DNA of 64,000 nucleotides from Armatimonadota bacterium (GTDB lineage: Bacteria > Armatimonadota > Fimbriimonadia > Fimbriimonadales > ATM1), in NCBI GenBank assembly GCA_003577165.1, contig QEUM01000007.1, positions 62,001 to 126,000 of the forward strand. The letters run 5' to 3'. Both the position numbers and the translations under genes were made by a program. Below, piece by piece: positions 34,435 through 43,273 of this stretch. Each line of letters begins with the position of its first letter. Within the stretch, counting starts at the first letter, position 1. Below the pieces are notes generated by a model. That model was not told where the DNA came from and did not search any database. It saw nothing but the letters and a program-made list of their open reading frames with translations.

Positions 34435-35382
34435 CTAACGTAGAGACTTCAGAATCTTGCGCAGTGTTTCGCGTTCGAGGCTTCCGACGACGGCGGCCCA
34501 GAGGGGCCCGTCCCGCACGCTCTCGAAGTTGAGGACCCGCTCCGGCCCCTGCTTCGGCACTTCAAGGTTGACCCTCGTTTCCGATTGGAAGATTGAGAAG
34601 TGGTCTTTGCCATTGCTGAAGTGGATCAGGACCACGTCGGCGCCGCGAAGTCTTCGGAGCCCCCGGCCGGTCTCGTGAAAGCCCTCGGGGATCCACGTCG
34701 GCACGCGGATCCGCCACGGGACGTCGATCCCGAAGTCCTCGTCGACGACTGGAACCTCCGGAAGGTTGAGCCAATTCGGGTTGAAGACGGGTTCGTAGTT
34801 GACCCGGACGAACTCGAATCCGCCCTGGTAATCGCCGCCTCGACCGTACTGTTCGCCCTTCAGGACAAGCCCAGTCCTGTGATCAATCCAAAACTTGCGG
34901 GCGACGTTGCCGTTTCTATCTCGGAAGAGGATGCCGACGGTCGGCCTACCGGCCACCTGGCCCCCTGGAAACTCCTGGACCCCGACGTGCCCCTGCTTCA
35001 CCAGTTCGATGAGTTGCTGTAGAAGCTGCACGGCGAGGTCGCGGCCGCCTCGGCCCCTTCGAATCTCGTTGCGGCCCGGGTCGTACTCAAGTCTCTGTCC
35101 TCGGCGTTCGACGACGATGTAGCCGGCCCTCGGGCTGTTCTCAGGGTAGGTCGTTCTGGAATCGAGTCCGCTTCGGAGGACGACCTCGCTCAATTCGACG
35201 CGGCGGCCCTCCAGGAAGACCCGGATCACGCGAGTGCCAGCGAAGCGAAGGGACGCCTGCGCGTCCATGATCCGCTTCAGTATCTGCATCGGGCCGTCAG
35301 GCGGTGGCGGCGGATGGTTCGGCCTTTGGGCGACTGCCGTGGCGAGGATTGCGAGGGACGCCATAAATGCGACGAGCTTCAT
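34435..35382 (-). CDS. RseB/MucB-like periplasmic regulator of an ECF sigma factor
   Basis: ATG 35382 overlaps the upstream stop (ATGA) and gives 315 residues with a signal peptide (MKLVAFMASLAILATAVAQ). Residues ~35-200 resemble the LolA-like domain of RseB (LRFAGTRVIRVFLEGRRVELSEVV, with YDPGRNEIRRG). A second domain near 210-315 has the RseB-type WIPEGFHETGRG and DVVLIHFSNGKDHFSIFQ. RseB senses mislocalised lipids or lipopolysaccharide and protects the anti-sigma factor from proteolysis. The gene order sigma, anti-sigma, RseB-like supports that role. Confidence 0.8.
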   Translation of the reverse strand: MKLVAFMASLAILATAVAQRPNHPPPPPDGPMQILKRIMDAQASLRFAGTRVIRVFLEGRRVELSEVVLRSGLDSRTTYPENSPRAGYIVVERRGQRLEYDPGRNEIRRGRGGRDLAVQLLQQLIELVKQGHVGVQEFPGGQVAGRPTVGILFRDRNGNVARKFWIDHRTGLVLKGEQYGRGGDYQGGFEFVRVNYEPVFNPNWLNLPEVPVVDEDFGIDVPWRIRVPTWIPEGFHETGRGLRRLRGADVVLIHFSNGKDHFSIFQSETRVNLEVPKQGPERVLNFESVRDGPLWAAVVGSLERETLRKILKSLR

Positions 35383-35864
35383 AGCCTGTCCAGCTCCTTG
35401 CCGTAAAGGATCGCGTCCGCGCGATCCTGCTCCCGGTACGCGGTTGCCTGAATGCCGGCGAGGTTCACCCCGTCGCCCGGCAGGATGGTCGCCGCGACGG
35501 CTTCCTTGTGCCACCGCGCGAGCGTCTCCGCGTTCTCCTTCGCCAGCGCCTCCGGGCTCTTCGCGTCCTGTCCTACTCGGGTGAGGAGGAACACGCCGAA
35601 GAGGCCCGCCGCGACCGCCGTCGCGGGGAGCAGGAGCAACCAGGTCTTGGGCCTGCGCTTCGTCGTGGCTACGGCAGCCAGGCGATCATTCAGCCGGGCC
35701 CTCCATGCGAGGCTCGGCTCGTGCTGCGTGGCGGACTTCAAGGCGGTGACGGCTGGATCGGTCTTCCCGTCCTCGAGGTAGGCGTCGAGGAGTGCGCGCT
35801 CCACCGGAGCGAGAGATTCGCCACTTTCCAATTTCTGCTTCAGTTCTTCTCGAGTCATATTCAC
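35379..35864 (-). CDS. Single-pass membrane anti-sigma factor (RseA-like position)
   Basis: The 161-residue protein starts with GTG, overlapping the sigma stop, and contains one membrane helix (TWLLLLPATAVAAGLFGVFLL, ~75-95) between a cytoplasmic N-terminal part and a periplasmic tail of ~65 residues. The N-terminal part (EELKQKLESGESLAPVERALLDAY) is helical and lacks the HxxxCxxC zinc motif of many anti-sigmas. Topology and gene order are as in RseA. Direct sequence recognition is weak, so the call rests mostly on context. Confidence 0.72.
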   Translation of the reverse strand: MNMTREELKQKLESGESLAPVERALLDAYLEDGKTDPAVTALKSATQHEPSLAWRARLNDRLAAVATTKRRPKTWLLLLPATAVAAGLFGVFLLTRVGQDAKSPEALAKENAETLARWHKEAVAATILPGDGVNLAGIQATAYREQDRADAILYGKELDRL

Positions 35865-36502
35865 GCCCCCGCCTCGATAAACCCGCGGAGGGCTTCCTGT
35901 AAGTGCCCGCGTGCGAGGAAGAGCCGGGACTTCACGGTTCCCACCGGTATCTTCAACGCGCTCGCGATCTCGTCGTAACTCATTTCTTCAATATCGTGGA
36001 GGAGCAGAACGCTCCTGAGTTTGTCGGACAGTTGAGAGATGGCGCCTTCGACAGCGTCTTCCATCTCAAGAGCGACAAGGTGGGTTTCAGGGTCCCATCT
36101 CGGATCGCTCGCCTTTGCCCCGGATTCGGGGTCTTCGACCGACGCGAGCGGCGCCTCTTCCGGCCTTCGCCCCTTTCGCCGCGAGCGGTCGATGCACAGG
36201 TTGCTGGCAATCTTGAACAGCCAGGTCGTGAGGGAGGCGCGCCCGTCGAACCTGCCGATGTTCTGGAAGGCACGAACGAAGACCTCTTGAGCGATGTCTT
36301 CGGCGTCCTCCGCCGATCCGACCATCCGGCGCACATATCCGAAGACGCGCGTCTGGTAGCGGTCCACGAGCAGCCCGAAGGCCTCTGCGTCCCGGTTGCG
36401 GCACCGGTCAATGAGCGCTCCGTCCAAAAGGGCGTCCTCGTGAGTCCGCTGCGTCAATCGAATGGCTCCAGTCGAGAGTTCCACCTGCGCGGCTCCGTAC
36501 AC
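35861..36502 (-). CDS. ECF-family RNA polymerase sigma factor (RpoE-like)
   Basis: The annotated GTG 36502 gives 213 residues; an internal GTG 21 nt later is possible. Region 2 spans ~35-105 (VDRYQTRVFGYVRRMVGSAEDAEDIAQEVFVRAFQ... in part, then LTTWLFKIASNLCIDRSRR). Region 4 spans ~140-205 (LSDKLRSVLLLHDIEEMSYDE, IPVGTVKSRLFLARG). It should direct RNA polymerase to envelope-stress genes when released by the membrane anti-sigma encoded next. A sequence resembling an ECF promoter lies just upstream, pointing to autoregulation. The preceding gene encodes an outer-membrane-type barrel. Confidence 0.92.
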   Translation of the reverse strand: MYGAAQVELSTGAIRLTQRTHEDALLDGALIDRCRNRDAEAFGLLVDRYQTRVFGYVRRMVGSAEDAEDIAQEVFVRAFQNIGRFDGRASLTTWLFKIASNLCIDRSRRKGRRPEEAPLASVEDPESGAKASDPRWDPETHLVALEMEDAVEGAISQLSDKLRSVLLLHDIEEMSYDEIASALKIPVGTVKSRLFLARGHLQEALRGFIEAGA

Positions 36503-36505
36503 ACA

Positions 36506-36530
36506 TACGCTCCGCCGGGCGCAAGGTTCA
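36506..36530 (-). promoter_or_regulatory. Candidate ECF-type promoter upstream of the sigma gene
   Basis: On the minus strand TGAACC (36530-36525), 15 nt, then CGTA (36509-36506) resembles the TGAAAC-N16-CGTA layout of ECF promoters such as those of SigW. It ends 3 nt before the sigma start codon. Confidence 0.4.
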
Positions 36531-36575
36531 CCCTTCCGCCCGGCAATGCCGCCTGGTTTGAAGGCGAATCGGACG

Positions 36576-37079
36576 TTAGAGGCGGACGCCGATCGTCAGG
36601 CCGACGCCGTCCAGGCTGCTGGCCACATCCGCGATGCTCCGCCAACGGAGTTCGACCGTCGTCCCGGTCGGCCCCGTGCTGAAATCCCATCCGATGGCCA
36701 CTTGATACGCCAGTTTCATCGGGTCGTCGAACCCTGGCCGATCCACGGCCGCGGCCCCGACGCCGAAACTGATGTGGAAGTCCTTCGAGTACGAGGTGAA
36801 GTTGAGAAGAATCGGCACGCCCGTGAAGCCGCCCTTGGAGTAGGTGTCCACCGAGACCGAGTAGCGCAGATTCGAGGCGGAACTGATGAGGGGCACCTTG
36901 CCGAGGTCCAGTTCGGCGCCAAAAGTGAACCACTGTTTCCCCTCCTCTCGTGCGACCGTGTCGCTGGGATAGAAGAAGCCCGCCCTGACGAGCAGCCCGA
37001 GGGGCGCCTGACCAGAGTTCTGGGCGCTGGCCCCGGCGGCTGCCAACACACAGGCGACGGCTAATCCAAATCGTTTCAT
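36576..37079 (-). CDS. Small outer-membrane beta-barrel-like protein
   Basis: AAGGAGG lies 5 nt before the ATG. The 167-residue product has a signal peptide (MKRFGLAVACVLAAAGASAQ). It then has alternating polar-hydrophobic strands (LRYSVSVDTYS, FHISFGVGAAAV, TTVELRWRSIA) and ends GLTIGVRL, with a hydrophobic C-terminal segment suited to outer-membrane insertion. About eight strands are plausible. It is 73 nt upstream of the ECF sigma gene on the same strand, so it may be part of, or a signal for, the envelope-stress circuit. Confidence 0.65.
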   Translation of the reverse strand: MKRFGLAVACVLAAAGASAQNSGQAPLGLLVRAGFFYPSDTVAREEGKQWFTFGAELDLGKVPLISSASNLRYSVSVDTYSKGGFTGVPILLNFTSYSKDFHISFGVGAAAVDRPGFDDPMKLAYQVAIGWDFSTGPTGTTVELRWRSIADVASSLDGVGLTIGVRL

Positions 37080-37187
37080 TTCATCCTCCTTGATTCGCGA
37101 AATCTTACATCCCTGAGACGGGGCGGGCGCACCATTCGGGGCTGGGAACCTGGTGGGGTGCGTCCCGGATTCCGACGATTGTTATAT

Positions 37188-38747
37188 ATGGCTGCACCTG
37201 CGCACATGCCCGGCGAGGACGTATGGCAGCTTTTCGACCTGGGAGCAGGCCTCAGCCCGGCGGACCTCTCGACCCATCTCTCGAAGGTCACAAAGCTCTG
37301 CAAGGCTTGGTTTTCGGCTGACGGGGTGTCCCTGTTCGTCCGCCTCGAGGACTCGGACGCCTTCGTACTGGCCGCGCAGTCGGGGGCGGACCGGGAGTTG
37401 CCCGGCGCATCGAGTTTCCGGCTTGGAGAGGGGATCGCGGGCACGGTGGCGAGGTCGGGCGAGCCTCTGATCCTGAACGGCCCCGTAGATCATCCTCAAG
37501 TCGGTCGAAGCGGCGGGCCGCCCATCGGCTCCTCGATCGTCGCGCCCCTCACGGCGACGGACGGCGAGACCGTCGGCGTTCTCAACATGACGCGGAACCT
37601 CGGCACGCCGAGGTTTCAGGAAGAGGACGCGCGAACTGCGACCGCGCTGTCGCGACACCTCGGATTTGCGCTCGCAAACGCCAGACTGGTCGCTCGACTT
37701 CACGCATCCGCGGAGCGAGAGAGGGCGATGGCGGCGCAGACCAACCTCATCCTCAACAGCCTGCACGTTGGTGTGCTCGTAGTTGACGCAGTGGGGCGGA
37801 TCGAGCAAGCAAACGGAGAAGCGAGCCGATTCCTGCGCCAAAGCGATTCCGACATCGTCGGCGAGTCGTGGCTGAAGATCGTGGGCCGGCTGCCCAAGAC
37901 ACTCGGCCGCGCGCTCAAAACTGCGCACGACAGCGCGCTTCGGGGAATCACGCAGAGGCACGATCTGCCGAAGGTAGCCGGTCGGTATCTCACTGCCTAC
38001 ACGACGCCGGTTCCGAGGGGCGGGGTGCTGCTCGTTATCGAAGATCACACGGAGCAGTTAGAGACTGAGCGCGAATTGCAAAGAAGTCGGAGGATGGCGG
38101 AGATCGGCCAGATGACTGCTGCGTTAGCGCATGAGATTCGCAATCCGCTAACGAGCATTCGCGGCGCAGCGCAGATGATCGCGGCGGACAATTCCCTGGA
38201 GGGAGCGAAGAAGTGGGCCTCCGTCGTCGAGGAGGAAGCGCTCGCTCTCAACAGCCTGTGCGACCAGTTCTTGGAGATCGCTCGGCCACTCAGCCTGCAC
38301 ACCGACGACGTGAACCTGAATGCGCTTCTGGAGACTCTGGCCTCGCGAACGAGGCTCGAGGCCTCGGAAAACGTGTCCATCGAGTTCAGACCGTTGGCCG
38401 GGAAGCCGATAATTAAAGCCGACGGCCCCAAGTTGGTTCAGGCCTTAAGGAACCTGATCCGAAACGCGATCGAGGCGATGCCGGACGGAGGAGAGTTGTC
38501 ACTTGGACTCCGACGGTCCAAGGGCTTCGTGAGGATTTTAGTGAAGGACACAGGAATTGGAATGACCGACGAGCAGGTCGCGAAACTCTTTACCGCTTTC
38601 TTCACCACGAAGCCGAAGGGTACGGGCCTCGGCCTCTGCAATGCGCGCCGCGTCGTGGAGGCGCACGGGGGGGCGATTCACGTGAAGTCGCGCGTTGGCA
38701 GAGGATCCACTTTTGAAATTCGCATGCCGCTGGAGGCGTCCGCTTGA
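37188..38747 (+). CDS. Sensor histidine kinase (GAF-PAS-HisKA-HATPase)
   Basis: ATG 37188 gives 519 residues. ATG 37206 and GTG 37158 are alternatives, and a TATATA just before 37188 makes 37206 attractive. A GAF domain covers ~20-165 ([32 protein letters not shown]). A PAS domain follows at ~180-290 ([20 protein letters not shown]). HisKA has [16 protein letters not shown] near 312 with the phosphorylated His. The ATPase has NLIRNAIEA (N box), DTGIGM (G1) and GTGLGL (G2). No membrane helix is present, so the sensed signal is cytoplasmic. The cognate regulator gene overlaps its stop by 4 nt. Confidence 0.93.
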   Translation: MAAPAHMPGEDVWQLFDLGAGLSPADLSTHLSKVTKLCKAWFSADGVSLFVRLEDSDAFVLAAQSGADRELPGASSFRLGEGIAGTVARSGEPLILNGPVDHPQVGRSGGPPIGSSIVAPLTATDGETVGVLNMTRNLGTPRFQEEDARTATALSRHLGFALANARLVARLHASAERERAMAAQTNLILNSLHVGVLVVDAVGRIEQANGEASRFLRQSDSDIVGESWLKIVGRLPKTLGRALKTAHDSALRGITQRHDLPKVAGRYLTAYTTPVPRGGVLLVIEDHTEQLETERELQRSRRMAEIGQMTAALAHEIRNPLTSIRGAAQMIAADNSLEGAKKWASVVEEEALALNSLCDQFLEIARPLSLHTDDVNLNALLETLASRTRLEASENVSIEFRPLAGKPIIKADGPKLVQALRNLIRNAIEAMPDGGELSLGLRRSKGFVRILVKDTGIGMTDEQVAKLFTAFFTTKPKGTGLGLCNARRVVEAHGGAIHVKSRVGRGSTFEIRMPLEASA

Positions 38748-39925
38748 AAGAAAAACCCAGAATTCTGGTCGTTGACGATGAGCCAAACATTCGCCGAATC
38801 CTACAGGCGGCGTTGGAGCGCTCCGGTTATGTCGTGACGACAGCTGAGAGCGGCGAGCATGCGCTCGAACTGCTGGCGAACACGGATTACACGCTGGTCA
38901 TCTCCGACGTGCTCATGCCGGGAATCACAGGCGTGGAACTTCTGAAGCGGATCAAGTCGAAGAAACCGGACGTCCCCGTTTTGATCGTGACGGCGTTCGG
39001 GACGATCCCGCAGGCAGTGGAAGCGATTCGCGCCGGAGCAGCGGATTACATCACGAAGCCGTTCGATCTCGACGCCATGCGAAAGCATGTTGCCTATTGG
39101 ATATCACAAACGAAGAAGCCGAAGTCGGCCACGAAACCTGCGAACACACCTTCCGGATTGGACGACATCATCGGCGAGAGCCCGGCGATGCAAGAGGTGT
39201 TCGATCTCGTGCGGCGCATCGCCGACTCCACAGCGACGGTGCTGATTACCGGCGAGAGCGGCACAGGCAAGGAACGTATCGCGCGTGCGATTCACAAATG
39301 CAGCACGCGGTCCGACAAGCCTTTTGTAGCCGTGAGTTGCGCGGCGCTGCCGGAAACGCTCTTGGAGAGCGAACTGTTTGGACACGAGAAGGGCGCGTTC
39401 ACCGGAGCTGACACACCAAAGCCAGGCAGATTCGAGTTGGCAGATGGAGGGACGCTCTTCCTCGATGAGATCGGAGAAGTGCCACTCTCGATCCAAGTCA
39501 AGCTTCTACGGGTGCTCCAGGAGCGCGAGGTGGACCGTCTTGGAGGCACGGCGCCGAAGTCGGTGGACGTTCGCCTCATTACGGCGACGAACCGCGATCT
39601 GGAGGCCGCCGTCTCCGAGGGCGTGTTCCGCCAGGACCTGCTGTACCGCCTGCAAGTTCTTCACATCGAACTCCCGCCTTTGCGCGAGCGGACGGAGGAC
39701 GTCGAACCGTTAGCCCTGCTATTTTTGAGGAAGTACGCGTCGGCGAACGGTAAGCCCCTGACGGCGATTGCGCCCGATGCTTTGGACCTTCTGAAGGCCT
39801 ATCGCTGGCCCGGCAATGTTCGCGAACTCGAGAACGTGGTCGAGAGGGCCGTTGTGCTCGCCGGACCGGGTGAAACGAGGGTCACAGCGGATCTGCTTCC
39901 GAAGGGAATTCACCGAGCGGCCTGA
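38744..39925 (+). CDS. Sigma-54 activator response regulator lacking a DNA-binding domain
   Basis: TTG 38744 overlaps the kinase stop. The 393-residue protein has a receiver domain (~5-118) with VVDDEPN, phospho-Asp in VISDVLMPG near 55 and Lys in ITKPFD near 105. An AAA+ domain follows (~140-385): GESGTGKE (Walker A), KGAFTGAD (the GAFTGA loop that touches sigma-54), [12 protein letters not shown] (Walker B), [11 protein letters not shown]. It ends about 25 residues later, without the Fis-type helix-turn-helix that NtrC-class proteins carry, so it probably acts without specific enhancer DNA, as FlgR and CtcC do. Confidence 0.9.
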   Translation: MKEKPRILVVDDEPNIRRILQAALERSGYVVTTAESGEHALELLANTDYTLVISDVLMPGITGVELLKRIKSKKPDVPVLIVTAFGTIPQAVEAIRAGAADYITKPFDLDAMRKHVAYWISQTKKPKSATKPANTPSGLDDIIGESPAMQEVFDLVRRIADSTATVLITGESGTGKERIARAIHKCSTRSDKPFVAVSCAALPETLLESELFGHEKGAFTGADTPKPGRFELADGGTLFLDEIGEVPLSIQVKLLRVLQEREVDRLGGTAPKSVDVRLITATNRDLEAAVSEGVFRQDLLYRLQVLHIELPPLRERTEDVEPLALLFLRKYASANGKPLTAIAPDALDLLKAYRWPGNVRELENVVERAVVLAGPGETRVTADLLPKGIHRAA

Positions 39926-40054
39926 ATTGGCAGGCCGTTTGCCGTCTCTCCCCCCGGGGCCTACGGGTCCGGGAAGGGGTATCCTTTTCCCACTTGCGGC
40001 GCGACCCCTCCGGGACGCGTCGAACCCCCCAACCCTAAGGAGACCGCAAACGAT

Positions 40055-41155
40055 ATGAATCCAAGATGGATGCTTTGCTCGGCCGTCCTGTTGTGCGCGT
40101 TCGTCGCCACCGGATGCGGCTGCGGAGGTGGCTCAGAGTCTTCCTCCATTGCCGACTACAACGGGCAGAAGATTTCGCGTGATGAGTACCTCAAGAGGCT
40201 CGAAACGCTCAGCACGGTTACGGTGACGATCAACGGACAGACGGTTTCAGCGCAACTCGCAGAGCCCCTGAGCATTCAGGCGATGCGATCCCTCCTCACG
40301 GAGCGCGCTCTGCTGGAAGCGGCGAGTGAAGAAAAGGTCTTGCCGACCGAGCAGGAGATCGAGAAAGAGAAGAAGGATCGCTCGACGATGCAGGCCAACT
40401 TCCTCACTAAGTTGCAGGAGGCTGGGCTTTCCAAAGACGACATCGACAAGTTGTTGATGGTGGACCTTGCGCGCGAGAAACTGCTGACGCAGGGAGTGGA
40501 GCCGAAGACCATCGAAGAGGTGGAGAAGTTCATCAAGGACAACCCGGAGCAGTTCATTACTCCCGCCACTGTGACCTTCCGATGGATCGTCGTTTCGACT
40601 CCGCAGAAGAAGGCTGAAGTCGACAAGGACTTAGCCGCCGGCATTCCATTCCCCGACGTCGCCGCGAAATACAGCGAAGCGCCGAACTCCTCCATCACCA
40701 AGGGAGCCTTCCCAGTCGAGTCGCGCGAACCGCGTCCGGTTCCCGTCAAGTCGCTCCAAGCCGACCTGCTGAAGTTGATTGAAGAGACGGACCAGAATCG
40801 AAGAAGCGCGTGGAAAGCGATTGGGAATCGGCAAGTGATGGTCTACGTGATGTCGAAGACCAAGGAAGAGCAGAGGAAACTGCTCGAAATCGAGAAGGAG
40901 TACCTTCGCCGCCAGTTGACCATGCAGGAAGGACAGGCTGCGATCGATCTCGACAAACTCGTCCTCGACCGATTGCTGAAGGCGAAGATCATGATCGTCC
41001 CGCCCTACCTGAAGAAGGCTTGGGAAGAGTACAAGTCCAGGCTCGAGCAACAGGTTAGGGAGCGCGAACAGCCAGGATCGACCGGCCAAGCGGGCAACGC
41101 AGGAAACGCTGGAGACAGCGGAGCGAACACCGGCACTCAGGGCGGCAACAACTAA
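40055..41155 (+). CDS. SurA/PrsA-like chaperone lipoprotein
   Basis: AAGGAG lies 9 nt before the ATG. The 366-residue product has a lipobox (LLCAFVATGC, Cys near 22) and then a SurA_N-type helical chaperone domain (LLTERALLEAASEEKVLPTEQEIEKE). A parvulin-like segment near 170-230 (TPATVTFRWIVVSTPQKKAEV) lacks the clear catalytic His motifs, so isomerase activity is doubtful. The tail is Gly/Asn-rich. Such proteins help exported proteins fold. A terminator follows the stop. Confidence 0.75.
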   Translation: MNPRWMLCSAVLLCAFVATGCGCGGGSESSSIADYNGQKISRDEYLKRLETLSTVTVTINGQTVSAQLAEPLSIQAMRSLLTERALLEAASEEKVLPTEQEIEKEKKDRSTMQANFLTKLQEAGLSKDDIDKLLMVDLAREKLLTQGVEPKTIEEVEKFIKDNPEQFITPATVTFRWIVVSTPQKKAEVDKDLAAGIPFPDVAAKYSEAPNSSITKGAFPVESREPRPVPVKSLQADLLKLIEETDQNRRSAWKAIGNRQVMVYVMSKTKEEQRKLLEIEKEYLRRQLTMQEGQAAIDLDKLVLDRLLKAKIMIVPPYLKKAWEEYKSRLEQQVREREQPGSTGQAGNAGNAGDSGANTGTQGGNN

Positions 41156-41174
41156 CACAACGATCCGTAACTTG

Positions 41175-41217
41175 AACGGCGTCCCTCCCGATCTACCGGA
41201 AGGGACGCCGTTCGCTT
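41175..41217. terminator. Rho-independent terminator between convergent genes
   Basis: AACGGCGTCCCT (41175-41186) pairs with AGGGACGCCGTT (41201-41212), and CGCTTTGT follows. It lies between the SurA-like gene and the convergent SIMPL gene and could serve both. Confidence 0.8.
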
Positions 41218-41250
41218 TGTCAAACGAAAGGCTTCGCTCGTTGGGCGTCG

Positions 41251-41970
41251 CTAATCTGCCAAGTAGTAAACGACCGTCGTAACGACCCTCACCCTTTTGA
41301 TGTGGGGATTGCTTGGATCGCGGTCGTCAATTTCAAATAGGCCTTGGTTCGCGCTGCGGATCTTGCCCAATCGGCTACCGGAGTCCTTTGCGAACTTCTC
41401 AGCGGCCTCTCGCGCGTTCTTCGTCGCCTCTTCGATCATCTCTGGTTTTACGTCGTTCAGTTTCGTGAAGAGGTAGGTGGGTTCACTTTCCCAACCCCCT
41501 GAAATGACGATTCCCAATTTGCCGAGGTCGAGGGTTTCTTGGATCGCGGATCGAACGGCGTCGATCTTGTCGCTGTACACCGTCACTTCGGCGGTACCTG
41601 TATAGCGCGGTCCCTTCTGTACCTCCGACGACTCCGTGCTCCTGTCGCGCACGGAAGGAGGAGAAACCGTGATTTCGCTCTTTTCGAGTCCGTGCTGCTC
41701 CAAGAACTTGGCGATCACCTCGGCTTTCTGCTGGATGGCCGCATACAGGGCTACGAGGTCGTCGTTGGAATCTGTGAATTGGATGGGCCAAATTGCGATG
41801 TTGGCTGGCATCTCTCGTTCAGCGAGGCCGCGAACGGAGACCACTCGATCCATGCTGCGGAGCCTTGCAACTCCGTTGGCAACGAAGAACCCTGCGAGCG
41901 CGAGGCCGACGCAAATGAAGATTCCGAGCGCCGCTGATGCGGCTACTCGTTTGTCGGATCCGTTGGTCAT
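41251..41970 (-). CDS. SIMPL-domain membrane-anchored protein
   Basis: A GAGGGGGG sequence precedes the ATG. The 239-residue product has one N-terminal membrane helix (AASAALGIFICVGLALAGFFVA, ~10-30). A SIMPL/DUF541 domain follows (VVSVRGLAEREMPANIAIWPIQF, EATKNAREAAEKFAKDSG, SRLGKIRSANQG). The biochemical role of these periplasmic or surface proteins is not settled. It lies 25 nt downstream of the transaldolase gene on the same strand. Confidence 0.82.
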   Translation of the reverse strand: MTNGSDKRVAASAALGIFICVGLALAGFFVANGVARLRSMDRVVSVRGLAEREMPANIAIWPIQFTDSNDDLVALYAAIQQKAEVIAKFLEQHGLEKSEITVSPPSVRDRSTESSEVQKGPRYTGTAEVTVYSDKIDAVRSAIQETLDLGKLGIVISGGWESEPTYLFTKLNDVKPEMIEEATKNAREAAEKFAKDSGSRLGKIRSANQGLFEIDDRDPSNPHIKRVRVVTTVVYYLAD

Positions 41971-41995
41971 TGGTGCCCCCCTCTGGGAATCCAGA

Positions 41996-42670
41996 CTAAG
42001 TCTTGAGCGCTCCCTCGAAAATCTCGAGACCAGCAGCGTTCCAATCGTCGAGGAATCGCTTGAGTCCGATGTCCGTGAGAGGATGGTTGAACAGCGCGTT
42101 CATTACAGAGAACGGCATAGTTGAAATGTGCGCTCCGGCTCGGATCGCATCCACGACGTGCTGTGGGTGCCGGATGCTTGCGACGAGGACCTCGCTATCG
42201 AATCCGTAGGTCTCGATCATCTGCACGGACTCTGCGACCGCGACCATTCCCTCGCCGCTGATGTCGTCCACTCGGCCGACGAAATTGCTAATGAAGGTCG
42301 CGCCCGCCTTGGCAGCCATCAGCGCCTGGGTGACGGAGAATACGAGAGTGACGTTGGTTCTGATTCCTCGCGACGCCAATTCGCTGACAGCGCGAACTCC
42401 GTCGCGGATAAGGGGAACTTTGACCACAACCTGCGGATGCCAGGAGGATATCTCTTGCGCCTCACGCAGAATTCCCTCGTAATCGGTGGCAACGACCTCC
42501 GCGCTGATCGCGCCGTTCGGCACGGCGCGGCAGATGTCGAGCACCGTCTCCCTGAATCCTCGACCGGTCTTCGCGATGAGAGTCGGATTTGTCGTGACAC
42601 CGTCGAGCACGCCCCACTCGGCGGCCTTTTCGACTTCTGCGATGTCGCCGGTGTCGAGGAACAACTTCAT
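41996..42670 (-). CDS. tal: Transaldolase (short TalC / fructose-6-phosphate aldolase type)
   Basis: The 224-residue protein has MKLFLDTGDIAEVEKA at the N terminus, VTTNPTLIAK near 25, HPQVVVKVPL near 82 with the Schiff-base Lys, TNVTLVFSVTQAL near 107 and FVGRVDDI near 130. It transfers a dihydroxyacetone unit in the non-oxidative pentose phosphate pathway; some short members act as aldolases. Xylulokinase is encoded just upstream, which suits pentose use. A TACAAT box 8 nt before the ATG implies a leaderless transcript separate from the xylB unit. Confidence 0.92.
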   Translation of the reverse strand: MKLFLDTGDIAEVEKAAEWGVLDGVTTNPTLIAKTGRGFRETVLDICRAVPNGAISAEVVATDYEGILREAQEISSWHPQVVVKVPLIRDGVRAVSELASRGIRTNVTLVFSVTQALMAAKAGATFISNFVGRVDDISGEGMVAVAESVQMIETYGFDSEVLVASIRHPQHVVDAIRAGAHISTMPFSVMNALFNHPLTDIGLKRFLDDWNAAGLEIFEGALKT

Positions 42671-42678
42671 ACGCCGAG

Positions 42679-42684
42679 ATTGTA
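42679..42684 (-). promoter_or_regulatory. -10 box TACAAT for a leaderless start (transaldolase)
   Basis: TACAAT ends 8 nt before ATG 42670; no ribosome binding site intervenes. It lies just after the terminator of the xylB unit. Confidence 0.5.
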
Positions 42685-42692
42685 TCCCGCCG

Positions 42693-42724
42693 CAAAGAAA
42701 CGGGGCCCGGCGATCGCCGGGCCC
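42693..42724 (-). terminator. Terminator of the xylB-lipoprotein unit
   Basis: A perfect 22-bp palindrome (42703-42724: GGGCCCGGCGATCGCC and on) is followed on the minus strand by CCGTTTCTTTG. Confidence 0.75.
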
Positions 42725-42748
42725 GTGAACTGTCGTAAACGCCGTAGC

Positions 42749-43273
42749 TTAGCCTTTGCCAGCCTTCTCGTCCCGGATGAAGCGAAGCGTTCCTTCGTTC
42801 TCCTTGCCGGGGTCGTTGACTGCCACCAGCGTGCCGTCGGAGGATGGCTTGAGTTTCATCGGCTCGTTGAAGCCGGATTCCTTTGTGCCGTTCAGCTTGT
42901 TCGCTTCCTCGACGTCCATCCCCATCACCTTCTTGGGGTGGAGCAGGAGAAACTCGCCTTCCTGCTTCCATTCGCCTTCGATGTCGAACATGAGTTTCAT
43001 GGAGAACTGGCCGCCGGACCGAAGCTCCAGATAGGAACCATCCAGCATGGACTCCGCCATAGCCTCGGCGAACTCCGCCATAGGGTCACCCTCCTTCGGC
43101 TTTGGCATCTCCATCTCGAGGCGATACCGGCCTTCGAAGCCGTTCATCGAGGCGAGTTTCGTCGGGGACGGAGATCCTTCAGGCCCCTGTTGGACCGACG
43201 TGGAGCCGGACTGGTTCGAACAGGCCGATAGGACGAGAGCGGAGGTGATCAGCAACCCTGCTACCCATTTCAT
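42749..43273 (-). CDS. Lipoprotein of unknown function
   Basis: ATG 43273 shares ATGA with the xylB stop and gives 174 residues; the longer frame upstream only runs inside xylB. The signal ends in a lipobox (ALVLSAC, Cys near 18). The mature part starts with a Ser/Gly/Pro linker. It then shows GFEGRYRLEMEMPKP, a helix EFAEAMAESML and a strand set GQFSMKLMFDIEGEWKQEG, reminiscent of small lipocalin-like lipid-binding domains. No family is certain. Coupled to xylB. Confidence 0.65.
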   Translation of the reverse strand: MKWVAGLLITSALVLSACSNQSGSTSVQQGPEGSPSPTKLASMNGFEGRYRLEMEMPKPKEGDPMAEFAEAMAESMLDGSYLELRSGGQFSMKLMFDIEGEWKQEGEFLLLHPKKVMGMDVEEANKLNGTKESGFNEPMKLKPSSDGTLVAVNDPGKENEGTLRFIRDEKAGKG

